This document shows positions 39,081-50,900 of a stretch of 64,000 bases of DNA, one piece after another. The notes under the pieces were generated by a model that did no database searches, was not told the DNA's origin, and saw nothing but the letters and a program-made list of their open reading frames with translations. Numbering within the stretch: the stretch's first letter is position 1; the number at the start of each line of letters is the position of its first letter. Origin of the DNA: Scleroderma bovista (taxonomy: Eukaryota > Basidiomycota > Agaricomycetes > Boletales > Sclerodermataceae); contig JAYMGJ010000085.1 of assembly GCA_037178675.1 (NCBI GenBank), positions 1-64,000 on the forward strand, given 5' to 3'. A program made the translations under genes and the position numbers.

Positions 39081-39325
39081 CGCAGTAGAGGGAACAAGCA
39101 CGAGCCCGGACAACAGGGTGACAAGCAAGGGTCAGCAAAAGATTGAACGGCATCGCCAACGAATCGATGATAAGGTGCGGGAAAAATAAACACGGACACA
39201 CAGAGGTTGTCTTCGCGTGGTGGCGCACGGAACTGGCAGGTGGCAGTGCTGGATGGCGAGCAGTCGTCAAAACACCCTGTCTGTGCCACTCGTCGGATAC
39301 CCTCAGCGGTATGGCAAGAGAGGAT

Positions 39326-39349
39326 CCACACTGGCTAGTACCAGTGTGG
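39326..39349. repeat. Inverted repeat, 9-bp stem
   Basis: CCACACTGG at 39326-39334 is perfectly repeated inverted as CCAGTGTGG at 39341-39349 with a six-base loop. It could be a palindromic protein site or an RNA hairpin. Confidence 0.7.
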
Positions 39350-39578
39350 TGCTGCACGGGGACGAGAAAAGTGCTGGCGCGCTCCCGAAAGGGACGTTCT
39401 CGCCCGGCTGGCCTCGAGTGCTAACAAAGAAGCCTCCTTGTCCCCACCCGCCTTCACCCAGTTTTTCAGACCATCTTTGCGTTGGGTCGCTGCCAGCGCA
39501 CACGCTTCGGCCTACTCCCCTCGTATGTGGTAGATGGTAGTTCACCTAAACAGCCCCGGAAGGGCGGCGGTCGGGGTA

Positions 39579-39623
39579 GCGGTTTAAGCCCCCTGACGAG
39601 AGCTTTCGCAGGCTCGAAACCGC
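39579..39623 (+). repeat. Inverted repeat with internal loop
   Basis: GCGGTTT (39579-39585) pairs with AAACCGC (39617-39623), and inside it AGCC (39587-39590) pairs with GGCT (39611-39614). This gives an 11-bp interrupted stem. Confidence 0.6.
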
Positions 39624-39755
39624 ACGCCCAAACCCGCCCCTTTACCTGTCCCTGTGTGTACTGTACGCGGCCCCGATCTTAGGAGAGGGGCGTCCGACGG
39701 ACACGACAAACAGATTTGATCGCCCGGGATACCTCTCTTCGCACACAGACTATAC

Positions 39756-39779
39756 ACTACCCCCCTTCGGGGGGGTAGT
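39756..39779 (+). repeat. Perfect 10-bp hairpin with TTCG loop
   Basis: ACTACCCCCC (39756-39765), TTCG, GGGGGGTAGT (39770-39779). As RNA this is a C(UUCG)G tetraloop, among the most stable loops known. A flanking CAGACTA at about 39746 can alternatively pair with TAGTCTG at about 39776. It could be a structured RNA element or a stable 3'-end hairpin. Confidence 0.75.
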
Positions 39780-41278
39780 CTGGGCATTACTAGGACCAAA
39801 CGCGCATATATCAATCCCCTCCCAGAAGGGGTGCTTTTGTACATCTTGAAACGCATTCAGATTAGTCTCTGTTGAATGCATGTCACCAACACTGCTAAGT
39901 CCTATCACTAGTCAACCATCCACTCCTCAAATGTCCTTTGTGAAGGCCCACGCGGAGAGAAGTTGAGGACATCCCGATATCATGCTTTCAGTACAGAAGA
40001 TCTGGGAGTCCATTTTCACATCTGCGCCTCGGTCTAGTACGTGTTACTATTGTTGCACTAGAGATGGCACTGCGGTTACCCTACCTGAAGTACTGTGCTG
40101 GTGCGATTTATTTATCGGTTGGAACTGACGTGCCTTTCGACGAGATATATGAGGAGGGTGCTGGGGACCTATCTGCATTCCCACATTTTTTTCAATGTAG
40201 AAGCTTGTCTCGCCTCAAGAAGATGAGCCTTTATTATTTCGAAACTTGGGCCCCATGACTTCCAATTGCCTCCGGGTCTCGTCTAAACCTTGCACACTAC
40301 AACATTGCCCATTGGACACCTCGTGAGGATAACTATCAATGCGCAGTGCTTGCTGAAAGCTCTTGTCGCCCCTCTGTTTAGACACGGCCGCCGCATGGTA
40401 GATCCACTCTCTGTTGGGCTCAGCGGTCATGGATCGGTCCAAGTTTTCCGGTGTTCAACTTGACCCAGTGTTGCCCTTTCAGTGGTGCGATGCCGTGTAC
40501 AAGGTATGATTGTATTTCTTTTGGAAGAGTAGGTCATGCCACGAAGACTGTTGTTTGGGATTCGGGGGGACGCCTCCGTTCGACTTGGATGCACTCGACT
40601 CTCATTTCGTTCGTTGGCTTAAAACCCACTGCAACCTACAGATACCCAGGTTTCCCCTTCGTCTGTGTTCATAACGATCTGGGGGAAAGCCACCTTGTTT
40701 ACAAGGTCACTGCAAGTGGAAATGACACGCTTTTTTGGTCATCCGCAAACCTGGTGATCTTTTTGCTCCGATTCAATAGAGCTGAGCATGAAGGACTACG
40801 CGTGCGTTTGCATTGGGAATGTAACACTCCCGTGCTCGTAAACACGGTGTAAGGTGTGGAATACCATACCCCTTGTGCGTACCTACGCTGATTGTGGCTC
40901 AGGTTATCAGCGGTGAGGTAAGGTTTACTATCCATGCCCATGCCCATGCCATTCTCTTTGCGGACATCGTGGCGCGTATATGTACCAACCTCGGGGCATC
41001 GGGGTTCCATGCACTTTTGTAGGGCGCCTAACTTTCGGGTTTGGTTTGGTCTGAGAGCAGCTAAAAAAACATATAAATACTCCTAGCTTAGAGGCATCAG
41101 CTAAGCATGACATTCGTACTGCTCCAACGTTATGGACCGAATTTGCTAGCAAGTCTCTAGTAAACGTCGCACTTGGGGTTTCTGCTGTACAACTACGAGT
41201 GTAGTGTCAAGGAGTAAATTGTCAGTCATATCTCTCATTTTGCCACATGCTATCTTCGTGCCAGTTAATTAATGCTCG

Positions 41279-43391
41279 TCACTTGGTGAATACTAAAATA
41301 TTTCAGAATATAGCCGAAAGCTACGACAACATATGGCTTACTCGAAACGACATCGTCATCTTGAACTTGATGACTCAAACTGACTTTTTGGGTGTGTGGC
41401 GAAAATTTGGAGGATCGTCCCTGTCCAAAAATGGTGAGCGGGATAAAACTTATATTCGCAACTTTGTTACCCTTGGATCGACAACGATATGAGCATGGCA
41501 ATAGGATGCGCAGATGAACTACTCACCAAACAAGTGCATATCTGAAGTTGGTTGCAAGCGACTTATGGATACCAAGGCAAACATCCTAGTGTCCCTTGAG
41601 GGAGGACCGCGTAACAAAGTTGTTAGACAGCGCACCTCGATTGTGGCGCCCTTTCGGAGACACACCGGGTCAGCTAGGTCAGGGCGTTCTCCTCGCTTCT
41701 TTGTATAAACCTTGACGAGTTTGAGGCTTTCCCAAATTCGTTCAATGAGATAGTTCAAGCTGAGTTCGACTATGAAAGTCAGGTTCGTCACAAGTCACCT
41801 TCGCTTACTTGAGATCCATCTCGCAACTAATAACCACGGTGTTTTCGGTACGGGCTAGTTTATCCACCTATGTTGAATCCGTCAGGCAGATCGGTCAGTA
41901 TCATTGCTAAGTTATGATGGCCCACTAGTTCCAGACTGATTGCATCTATCTTATTGTACACATCTACAAAGCTGAAGTGGAATGGTGCGACATGAAGGTA
42001 ATTTGACACTTACAAAGACACGGCATGTATTTGCGTGTACCTGCAGGGCTGTTTTAGACAAGACCCGTGCTTCAAGGTTCATAAAAACGAACCTATCAAG
42101 ACATCAATAAATTCGTCTGTGGTGATCTAACAATATGATCATCAGTATATCGGGCGCGCTTTCGTTTTCAGGGTGACCCTACGTCTTCCCGGATCATCAC
42201 ATCACAATTATGCAGCTTGTCTATACGATAAGTGAGCCAATGACATTATCGCTCTTACAAAAGAAGGTCCCCACAACTTGCAAGAATGGTACGGATGGTC
42301 TTCTCGTCTGTCTTTGTTAGTTTAACGGTTGTCGTGAGCTGTGACGGTAAAGTGTCACAATTTGGTTGGCAGTAAAGTAATGATATGCCATACGGTGATC
42401 TGGTATGAAACGAGAATTCAGTCGTCAAACTGGACGTACAGTGCAACTTACACCACCGGTCGTGCGACGTTTGAATACTACATCGGGTTTCCGTTTGTTC
42501 AGCCGGATACCAACAGCATCTAGTTCTATTTCGAGAAGGCGCCGTTGCTCTTCAGATTTGGTTGCATCAAGCATGATCAGTATAAGATCGGCCGTCTTGG
42601 CGGCTTAAATGGTAGTCAATGACGAAAAGCCAAAGGCGATGCCCAGAAGAGCTGACTTGCTACTACTTGTCGGCCGCGACCACGTCCCTGGCTGGCACCT
42701 TCAACGATTCCTGGGAGATCGAGAAGCTGAATTCGTGCTCCTTGGTATTCTATGACGCCAGGAATGGCCTATTCCACCTGAATTGAGACACCGCTTGTAA
42801 GTTAGCGAAGAGCAACCTACCGTAAGGGTGGTGAACTCATAAGCTGCAGACTCTGAAGCGGTATTGGTGCATTTACTCAGAAGGGTTGACTGTGAAACAA
42901 CTTTAGAATCGTAAAGGTTCAGTGAATTGACCGGTAGGCACACCTTTCCGACAGAGGGAAACCCAATTAGAGCCACCCGAGCATCACCAGCTTTCTGCAC
43001 CTCGAATCCCACACCCGAGGATCCGGATTTTGAAGTTGGCTCCAGGAGTTGGGCCCTGTATCGCGCCAATTTTGCTTTGAGCATCCCCAAGTGATGCTCC
43101 GTAGCCTACTTGGACGCCTCGATATCACGTCAGTCCATTGAAGAGAAGCCACGGCACCTTATTCTTCTGGGCTAGGTGGTCCTTATCAGAAGATCTAGAA
43201 CGAGCCCATAATGATACTCACTCCGAGCCATCTCCTCTGTCATATACGCGGTGAACTGATTGTTTCATACCGGTGGCCTGTTCAAATCACTTACCTTCAA
43301 TCTCTTTGATCTTAAAGTAACATCATGGTAAACTAAGGGTGATGAATGGAGGCTACAGTTGAATAATAAATACCTTCTCCACGATACCCAT
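41279..43391 (-). CDS. RBG2: Developmentally regulated GTP-binding protein 2 homologue
   Basis: Conserved OBG/DRG-type GTPase that associates with translating ribosomes, usually with a DFRP partner; about 365 residues. The N terminus MGIVEKIKEIEEEMARTQKN matches DRG2 rather than DRG1 and is encoded by four micro-exons (43391-43374, 43310-43295, 43236-43222, 43171-43158). Motifs: G1 GFPSVGK|S split by an intron at 42944, G2 YEFTTLT, G3 [21 protein letters not shown]4 [11 protein letters not shown], and the C-terminal TGS part [14 protein letters not shown]. The end, VVSIFTK, uses a 14-base last exon (41292-41279). One splice junction at 41526/41527 leaves the frame one base short (TTG TTTG|GTGAGT where TGG is needed), probably an assembly slip or a real lesion. 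Confidence 0.85.
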
Positions 43392-43886
43392 TTTGACCGT
43401 CTTTTAGATACCTGCCAAGATCGTCCGAGGTATGTTTATAAGCAAGTGTTCTGCCAGGAGACGTTACATGATAATTGCGGCTTTTAGTACGTGCTGTGCT
43501 TTTTTCATTTCAAAACTTTGGTACAGTTTGGTACTACATATTGTACTTGTTCATTAGAGCGCACTGAAGGAGGTCTACCTGTCCGGATTCTTCTGCTCCC
43601 ACCACACCATATCACACTTGAATCTTTGAGTCCAAATTCTCTATCATTCTCAACTAGAAATTCTGGGTTATGAGTTGGAAATGTCATATTTTGGTCGTTT
43701 GGGATTTGCATGGGATCATGATAACGAAGCTAGGGAAACAAATCGATGCCCCTAAAAGGGAACTTGTGTAAACAGGAAAGTACGTGCTTAGGCCTAAGAC
43801 ATGCAGTCAAGCTTTCAAAACCCGTCAGTGTCAACACACACCCATGATGGAAGTGGAGGATATAAACGATGACTGACATAAACTGG
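43392..43886. other. Intergenic, no gene seen
   Basis: 495 bases between the RBG2 start and the stop of the MFS permease, both on the minus strand. It holds the RBG2 promoter and the permease 3' UTR; no repeat or coding frame is supported. Confidence 0.5.
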
Positions 43887-46360
43887 TCACAGTGTAGGTC
43901 CTCGCTGCGCATTTTTCTCGCCCTCAACGAGAGTGTTCCTGTTTCGGATGATGCGCATATAGGCGAACGCTGTTGACAACGTCGCCAGGAACCCCACGGC
44001 CAGAAGCCCCAAGCTAATGGCGTCTAATCAATTTCATTCAGCCAACAAAAACAGGGGACGACGTGACAAGCCCTCACGTCCGAATATGTATCGCGGATCG
44101 TCCTTGGCTCGATAGATATTGGATGCAATTATTCCGCTCACAACAGCCACACTGTTTTGGAGTGCGAGGCCAATTGCGCGTTTACGCTTCCCTTCAAGAT
44201 TGTTCGCCAGCCTGTGCGGGCGTTTTCATCTTTTTCGATCCCAGTAGCTATTGGTAAACAAGGCTCACCAGCAGATAACGGAAGGAAAGGCACCAATTAC
44301 TCCTATCCCACAGAGGTATGTTCCAAAATACTTCACCCCTGCAGAGGCATTGGAGAGTTCGATTGCATATCCTACGAGCGCGATCGCTTGCAAGCCCACT
44401 ATGAATGGAGAACGCAGTTTCATCTTGTCCGAGAAGTGTGCAACTATGAACATGGTCGTGGCTTTTAAAAAATCAGTTGTACACCTTGAAAAATATCAGA
44501 AAAGGCACTCGCCTGCAGCTGCATATATGGGAACAGTCAACAGCTGGCTAGCTGAGTTACTATATCCGAACCTGTCAGGGATCAGCACGGTGAGAAACGA
44601 GAATAAATGTAGTTAAAGGATACGTTTTCAATATCGTTCTAACGGGATTTTAATAATCCGGCTCTTAAACAGCGAGCTTGAATCTTACGGTAAGAAAAAC
44701 AAAATTCCATACCCTATACAGCGCTCGTGAGCAATTCAAGCCAACGAAGCATGAAAGCACTTGCCAGGCGTCTCGAATGACAGTAGTACGATGGACAACG
44801 CCCATACCTGAATCGCTGTAGCAGTCGTGTCATTTAACTATAAAAACGTACCTGCCTACCTGCCAGTCTGTGAAAGTCATCCACAGGTGATGAACCATTG
44901 TGCCCTCTTCAGCGTCCTCAACATCATGAACTAGCAGACAAATAGTTTATACGGGTCGATGTGCCACCGCAGAATATCAGCACTTACAATGTTGCTGTTC
45001 AACAAATTGTCGTTCCTCAATACTTAAAAACTTCGCTGTTCTTGGGTAATCCACAAAAACTTGATAACAGTAAGCGCTGTACCACATTCAGAATGGAACA
45101 AAATATACATATTGCCGCTATACAACATATCACAATTGTTGCAAGGCCTTCCATAATCTAAACATGGAGTTAATATGGCATTTACGTGTAAACAAAACGA
45201 GGCCTACAAAAATCCATGACCACCCTTGGAGACCACCAGCATTGTTCATGAAGCTAATGCTGTAAGCCAGCAGGCCCGAAAATGAACCTGACCACCAACG
45301 TGAGCACATATAAATTCAGATACTTTTCGCTCACCAGCTACCGCAGTCGTTCCGATGAAAAGCGCGAAGCGATATTGTAACTTATACTTAGGGTACCACA
45401 TGGTAAGACTTGATGATGGGACTGAGACATTGGAACATTAGAATGTTAGAATATAGCGCACTAGTAAGCAACCCCTGGGTAGAAACCAGCCTCCGCCAAG
45501 CCCAGGCAAAAGCGCACAGCAACCAATTGTTGATACCTAAATTTTATTCAGCTAGGAGTTACTGCAAATATACAGTACAGCTTACGTTTGGACAAAGCCC
45601 ATGAGCATCCTGTCCGGGAGTGCTACAGTGAGTGCAAAAGAAAATAGTGAGCCCAGCCTTACATGACAAGACCCCATATTAACTACGCATTTCGGTGAAA
45701 TTGTGGCGGACATGAGCAGGTGGATTACTTACCATGAGCAGAGGAAGCCACCTTGGATATTGTGAATGATATTGTTAGTAGCGTCGATCGAGCCATTCTC
45801 ACCTGGATGGACGAACGTAATGAATTACGACACTGGGTACCGAGGTTATGCATCGATATTATACAGGTGTCACAAGATACCTACTTGGCTGGGACCTGGA
45901 AAATGATATATGGCTGACGACCTCAGCTGGAACTGTGTACTCAGTAGATTTTCCTTACTATGAAAAATGTCGTCTACAACATGGAGAATTAGCATTGAAC
46001 GATTGAACAGCTCAAGAAGTTCATCACCAATGCAACATTGTATCGATTTCCAGTAAGATCAAGCTGTGTTACCATTCCCTCCAGTTTTGCATTGCCTAAG
46101 AACGATGTGAGCATGCACATGCATCTGAAAACAAGACCAATGTAACCCACCAATATTACCTGACAATCCCAAGGATAGTTCTGTATACGAATGAAAGAGT
46201 GGTATCACATTGACATACCCCGGTCCAAGAAAGAAAACAGAAACATCGGAGATATGATTGACAAAATTCGAAGGTCGATCTTTCGCCATAATTTTCGCTC
46301 TTGTTCGGGGGTAAACTCCACATGGTGGGCTTCTGGCACTTGAGACTTGATTTCTTTCAT
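43887..46360 (-). CDS. MFS permease of the allantoate/anion:cation symporter type
   Basis: 12-TM plasma-membrane permease of the fungal Dal5/Tna1-like family; substrate class is small organic anions or vitamins, not resolvable here. The start MKEIKSQVPEAHHVEFTPEQ is followed by a typical cytoplasmic lead (RKLWRKIDLRILSIISPMFL then FSFLDRG). Later blocks seen in order are LDLTGNRYNVAL, MWYPKYKLQYRFALFIGTTA, GSFSGLLAYSISFMNNAGGL, QGWSWIFVGL, LEGLATIVICCIAAICIF, FSDKMKLRSPFIVGLQ, YFGTYLCGIGVIGAFPSV, IGLALQNSVAVVSGIIASNI and YRAKDDPRYIFG. The tail ends EGEKNAQRGPTL. Numerous short introns; I did not fix all borders, and the central loop (44,600-45,000) is the weakest. Confidence 0.82.
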
Positions 46361-47966
46361 GAAAGCGTTTGAGCGCCGACTCCTTTGAATATTTTATGGC
46401 GATGGAGACAAAGAAAATACACAGGAGGGGATAGACACGACATCTGTTTTAAATATGTCGGTGAAATCGTGCCGAGAGGGGATCTGTGGAAATAAATGGC
46501 CCCGCACAAACAATCAACCGATGAGGAACGGGAAGGTGGATGCAAAGCTTCCACGTGACAAACGATACGAAAGTATCCATCCGGTGTATTCAGGGAGCTA
46601 CCATCAGGCGACATCCACCGAGTTGGTTAGCGACACGTAGAGCAAGTGAAATCGGTTAATTTTGGCAAAACGCCCATTGTCGGGATTGACATGGCTTTTG
46701 TAAGTGGGAAAGGGCTCTTACATAGCTCCCAGACTGTCGACCGTAAGACGAGTGTAAACATTCGGTTCGTTACTGCTGTTGAACACAGCGCCAAAACCAA
46801 GATCCCCCATAATAGAAGTTCTGCATGGACAGACTCCACGGTGACATTTCTACAGGAGCTGTCTGGTCCGCGGAGTATATGTAAGCTATGCACTCAATGG
46901 TAGAACCGTCATTTGTGCGAATGGAGGATATTAAGCCCACACCCACCATTCGCCGCCTTTAAATCCAATTCGCTCACGCACAATCGACCCAAAGCAGTGA
47001 ATGATCTATCTCCAGAAGATAATTTAGTCACCAGTTCTACCAAGAAGGTCAGGTAGATATGAGTCACCGTTCTGCCGACGTACGTGGCGTTTCGAGTACT
47101 GATTCCAGTCTTAATTGCATAATCCCAATTGAAATACCAAATCATCATGGTGGAACCTTTGCATCAACTTGGGCCCGCCACATGGGCGCAACTTCCGACC
47201 GATTCGCGATACAGATAGAATCAAAGCTACGATTGGTACTAAGTACGGCGTTCCCTCCCACGCATCTGATTACTGATAGAGGCTCACCTTCGATGTAAAA
47301 AGAAGGCTAATGGGCCTTACGCCTCATTCAAATCAGACAGAAGCCATGAAAATTAGCCAATAAACTCGACTCCCAGACCAACCAGAAAGATTGGCCAGCC
47401 TAGGAATCCTAATACAATACGCCGAGGGGGCGCGAGGTGATGAAAAAGAGAAATGTGCTAGCGTGAAATCTATCTGGCAAAAAAAAGGGACGTTACGGGA
47501 GTGGATCAGAGAAAGGATGGCGCCTTGAGTCCCTGGAGACATGGGGGGATTAGTGACCTACCTGACGAACGGGTCAGAGAGAGGTCTCATTACTCTGTAA
47601 CGCCGCCCATTCTGGCCTAGCCAGACTCCTCCAGACTCTCTTCGAACATCGCCAGAGGAAGATAGTCGTAATTCACGCCTGCCTGTTCTATTTCAGTGGT
47701 AAATTAGGCAAATTAACACTTGCTACATACTCAACTTCTCTCTGTCTTACCAATGTATCTCGCACTGTGTACTGTAGGGCTCTCCAGGTGGCTTATTCAC
47801 GCCAGGCAGCTGGGTGTCGCGTTCTCTGGCTATTCGTGGCTTTTCGTCTGAGTCTGAACGAAGCGGTGCTACGGCCCATATTACTATTAGTTGCTAATTT
47901 GTGGCACCTACCGGCGTACACTACTCAACAACATTTCTTTGTAAGGTTGATACAACAGCAGCGGCG
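46361..47966. other. Unassigned 1.6-kb interval between two divergent genes
   Basis: It separates the permease (minus) and the MAPKKK (plus). A plus-strand frame at 46646-46903 reads protein-like (KTPIVGIDMAFVSGKGLL) but has no family I recognise, and neighbouring frames are interrupted. It should contain both promoters and possibly an undetected or decayed gene. Confidence 0.4.
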
Positions 47967-50900
47967 ATGAGAAGAGGCCCCTCGCACGCTCCATCTCTTT
48001 TTTCTCTTGAGGAACAGGACTCAAACGACAGTGAAGAGGTTCAATGGGAAAAGTCGATGTCCGCCAGATCCCATCCTCCTACCGGTATGCATTCATCCAC
48101 CGCAAGCAACTCCTTACGCAGTAGAGGAAAGGCAAGGCAGAAGCATAATCTTGGTGTTTTCGCCCCTCCGTCTGCATCCAACTACTATTCTCTATCTAAT
48201 GGACCAAAATATTCGGACGTCTATACTCAATTCGTGAAACGTTATCGGTCGGAACCTGGGCTGGATGGTGATCCACGAAATGATCCAGATAGCAACTACT
48301 TCTACAGGGGTTTGGGTCAACTAGTAGACGCGGGAGATAGTGACGATGAAGATATTGGACGTCCTGGTCTGATGACGAGCGGGTCTGGCTTCGATAGGTT
48401 CCCTGTCTTGACGCAGGACTCTGAGCCTGAGGAACCCCGAAATTCACAGGAACGGGCGCGCACGGACTGGCGATATTGTCTTGCCTCCGTTCTCCGTGGA
48501 CATGTCCTTAAATCTGAAAAAACTCGTATAGCTGTCGCCCTTGATTCCTCAAGGGAGCAACAGAACAACTTGCATCTCAGTATATGGCTGGGTCTGCGTG
48601 CCAAGTTTGGTGGTCGTTCAGAGGCTGATGAGAGGGCGTATTTGGAAGAGAGGAGACTACGCACAGTGGATCAAGCCATCGACGAGATCACCAATTTCAG
48701 GTTAAGAGATGAAGAACGAGAGCCAAAGGCAGCGCTAAGGAGGGTCAATGCTCTACTCCACCGTCTTGATGCGGCTGAGTCTCTTTATCCTACCTTCAAA
48801 GCATTCCATTCGGACAAAGCTGCTGCCGCAGACCCCAAATTTCAAGCACGATGCGAAACCCTAAACACGTGGTCAAACTTCTTCTTGTCCTTGCGATGCC
48901 ACATATCTCTCCTTCAGCGCTGGACAGCGAGTGAATCACTCGATGTCACCACAGCAGCGGATTTGTCAGCTGGTTCTTCCCGCATGCACCTGAGTGGACC
49001 CTCCATCGAGACGACATTCGTAGAGAGAGTCTTGAAAGAGGACTCTTTACAGAAGTCGTTCGAGAAGGGTTTCCTCACCACTGTTTACGCCTTCATCGGC
49101 GCTGCTCGCGATGCCCAGGTTAATTTGTCTTCATTATTTTCTGAGATGAATCTGCCTACGTTCGAGAGCGAGCTGATACCCCTTATCTCATTTCCAACGA
49201 AACTTGCCCAGGCATGCTTACGCGTCCGCCTTGACTATGTTCAAAAACTCAAGGATCCCGAACTCCTCATCATAGACCAGGTGACAGAAGACGTTAAGAT
49301 CAGCTTGGGGCTCGCTTGTACTCTTAAGCGACAATACGAAGCTTTCCTCGCTCCAGACCCAGGAAAGTGGAATTTACCGCGCTGCATCAGTGATGACTAT
49401 GACGCTACGGTCCTGGAAGCCTTGACCATCTTTTTTAAACTGATTCATTGGAAACTGAAGAGCGGTGTCAAGGGCATCTATTTCAAGGAGACCGATGTCA
49501 TCGAGTCCCAGTGGGCAACGTTCAATGATGTAAGCATGACTGTTGCTGGCGGTTCCTCTGTGGTTGCAGAGCATGTTTGGTTGGTATTCCCATTTCCTAC
49601 CGGACCACTCTGATATACCTCGCGTAGCTCACTCACAAATCGGTTGATGGTTCGGGTTGCCAACTACTTCGATACCCAAGTCCGGCTCCCTATCTCTCAT
49701 GGACATTCGCGGAAAGCACACAATTTGTCGCTACAAGCGGACATCATGAGCAATTCTCAAATGAGTGACGAGCAGAAAGTGAACTGGTACGGGAAAATTC
49801 TCGACAATGTGAGATTGCGATATCGCAAGTTGCAACGTTTTGCTAGGTGCATTCTTCGCTACTGGGCTGATTCAATTTGACTGAAAGTCTGTGTCAGGGC
49901 CCTTGCCCAAAAGTTCAGCAACTCAGCGGAGTACAATCTCGAGGGCGTGCCACTGGAACACTTCATAGCTGCTCTCATAGCCTCGGACCATTTCTTGGTT
50001 TATACAAGAACATACGAGGAGGAAGGAACTTATATTATCGCTTCAGGTGCGCTACGTGACCGTGCTGAGGCGATCCGCCGTGTGCTTTTAGAAACTTTCC
50101 ATGCAAACGAGGCGGCAGACGGGGGAATTAACATGGCTGATCATGTGGAGGATGTTGAAAGTGATGAGGATGAAGAAGCGGAATATCTTCTATTGTTATC
50201 CCCGCGAGACGTCTTCGTGTGGGATGGCTTAGTGCTCATGCTAGACCTCCCGAAGATTGACTTTGACATGAAGGACAACCGTGTACGCTTAGTTGCAGAC
50301 GGGACACAGAGACGTCTCGATATAGCGAAGGAACAATTCGCAGACATTTTCCTTCCCATTGACGACGACGAACCGACCGACTCCCCCCTCTCCTCCCTTC
50401 AGTGCATATTTGAACAACAAGCGCACATCCCTGCTGTCAATCGAGAGCTTCGCAAGATTTCTCGGGCCACAAATAAGTTAGCGGAGTCGATTGTGGATTC
50501 TGTGCACCACGTGCGCAATTCATTGCGGACTGCAATCGGATACCAGGAACTACTGGAAAATTGGTATTCATTTGCCTCCGAGCATGGGCAGCATGCACAG
50601 GAGTACATGGAACGCTCAGCTCTGAGCAAGTTCAATCGCTCGCTAATTCGTCTTGCCATCTCTTGGGTTTCATTTGTTTGCGACGACTGCGACGTTTCAG
50701 ATCGCAAAACTTTCAGATGGGCCATCAACGCCCTTGAATTCACCCTCCGTCAAACACGGCGTAACATATTCCACATGCCCCATGACCAGTTCAGGATGTT
50801 ACAGCGGAAGGTCGCCCGTTGTATGGAGTTATTCATGCATCACTTCGATGTCCTCGGTGCTCGCTCAAAAGCACGTCAGGAGAAGGAAAGACAAGAGGAG

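Larger units (their letters stand above)
39081..41278. other. Hairpin-rich interval without recognised protein gene
   Basis: 2.2 kb between the MBL hydrolase start and the RBG2 stop. The left part (about 39200-39850) is clearly more GC-rich than its neighbours and holds several strong inverted repeats, listed separately. Plus-strand frames at 40064-40258 and 40451-40852 show no family I recognise. It may contain an RNA gene; see findings. Confidence 0.45.

Noticed and set aside
39081..39540. Minus-strand open frame 38953-39357 as an N-terminal extension of the MBL hydrolase
   Set aside because: It is in a different frame from the GTGTSSSIPYIDC start of the fold and has unusual composition.
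49480..49627. Alternative SSK2 splice using GTAAGC at 49531
   Set aside because: That donor breaks the frame to LTNRLMVRVANY; the donor at 49580 (TG|C) gives AEHVCSLTNRL in frame.
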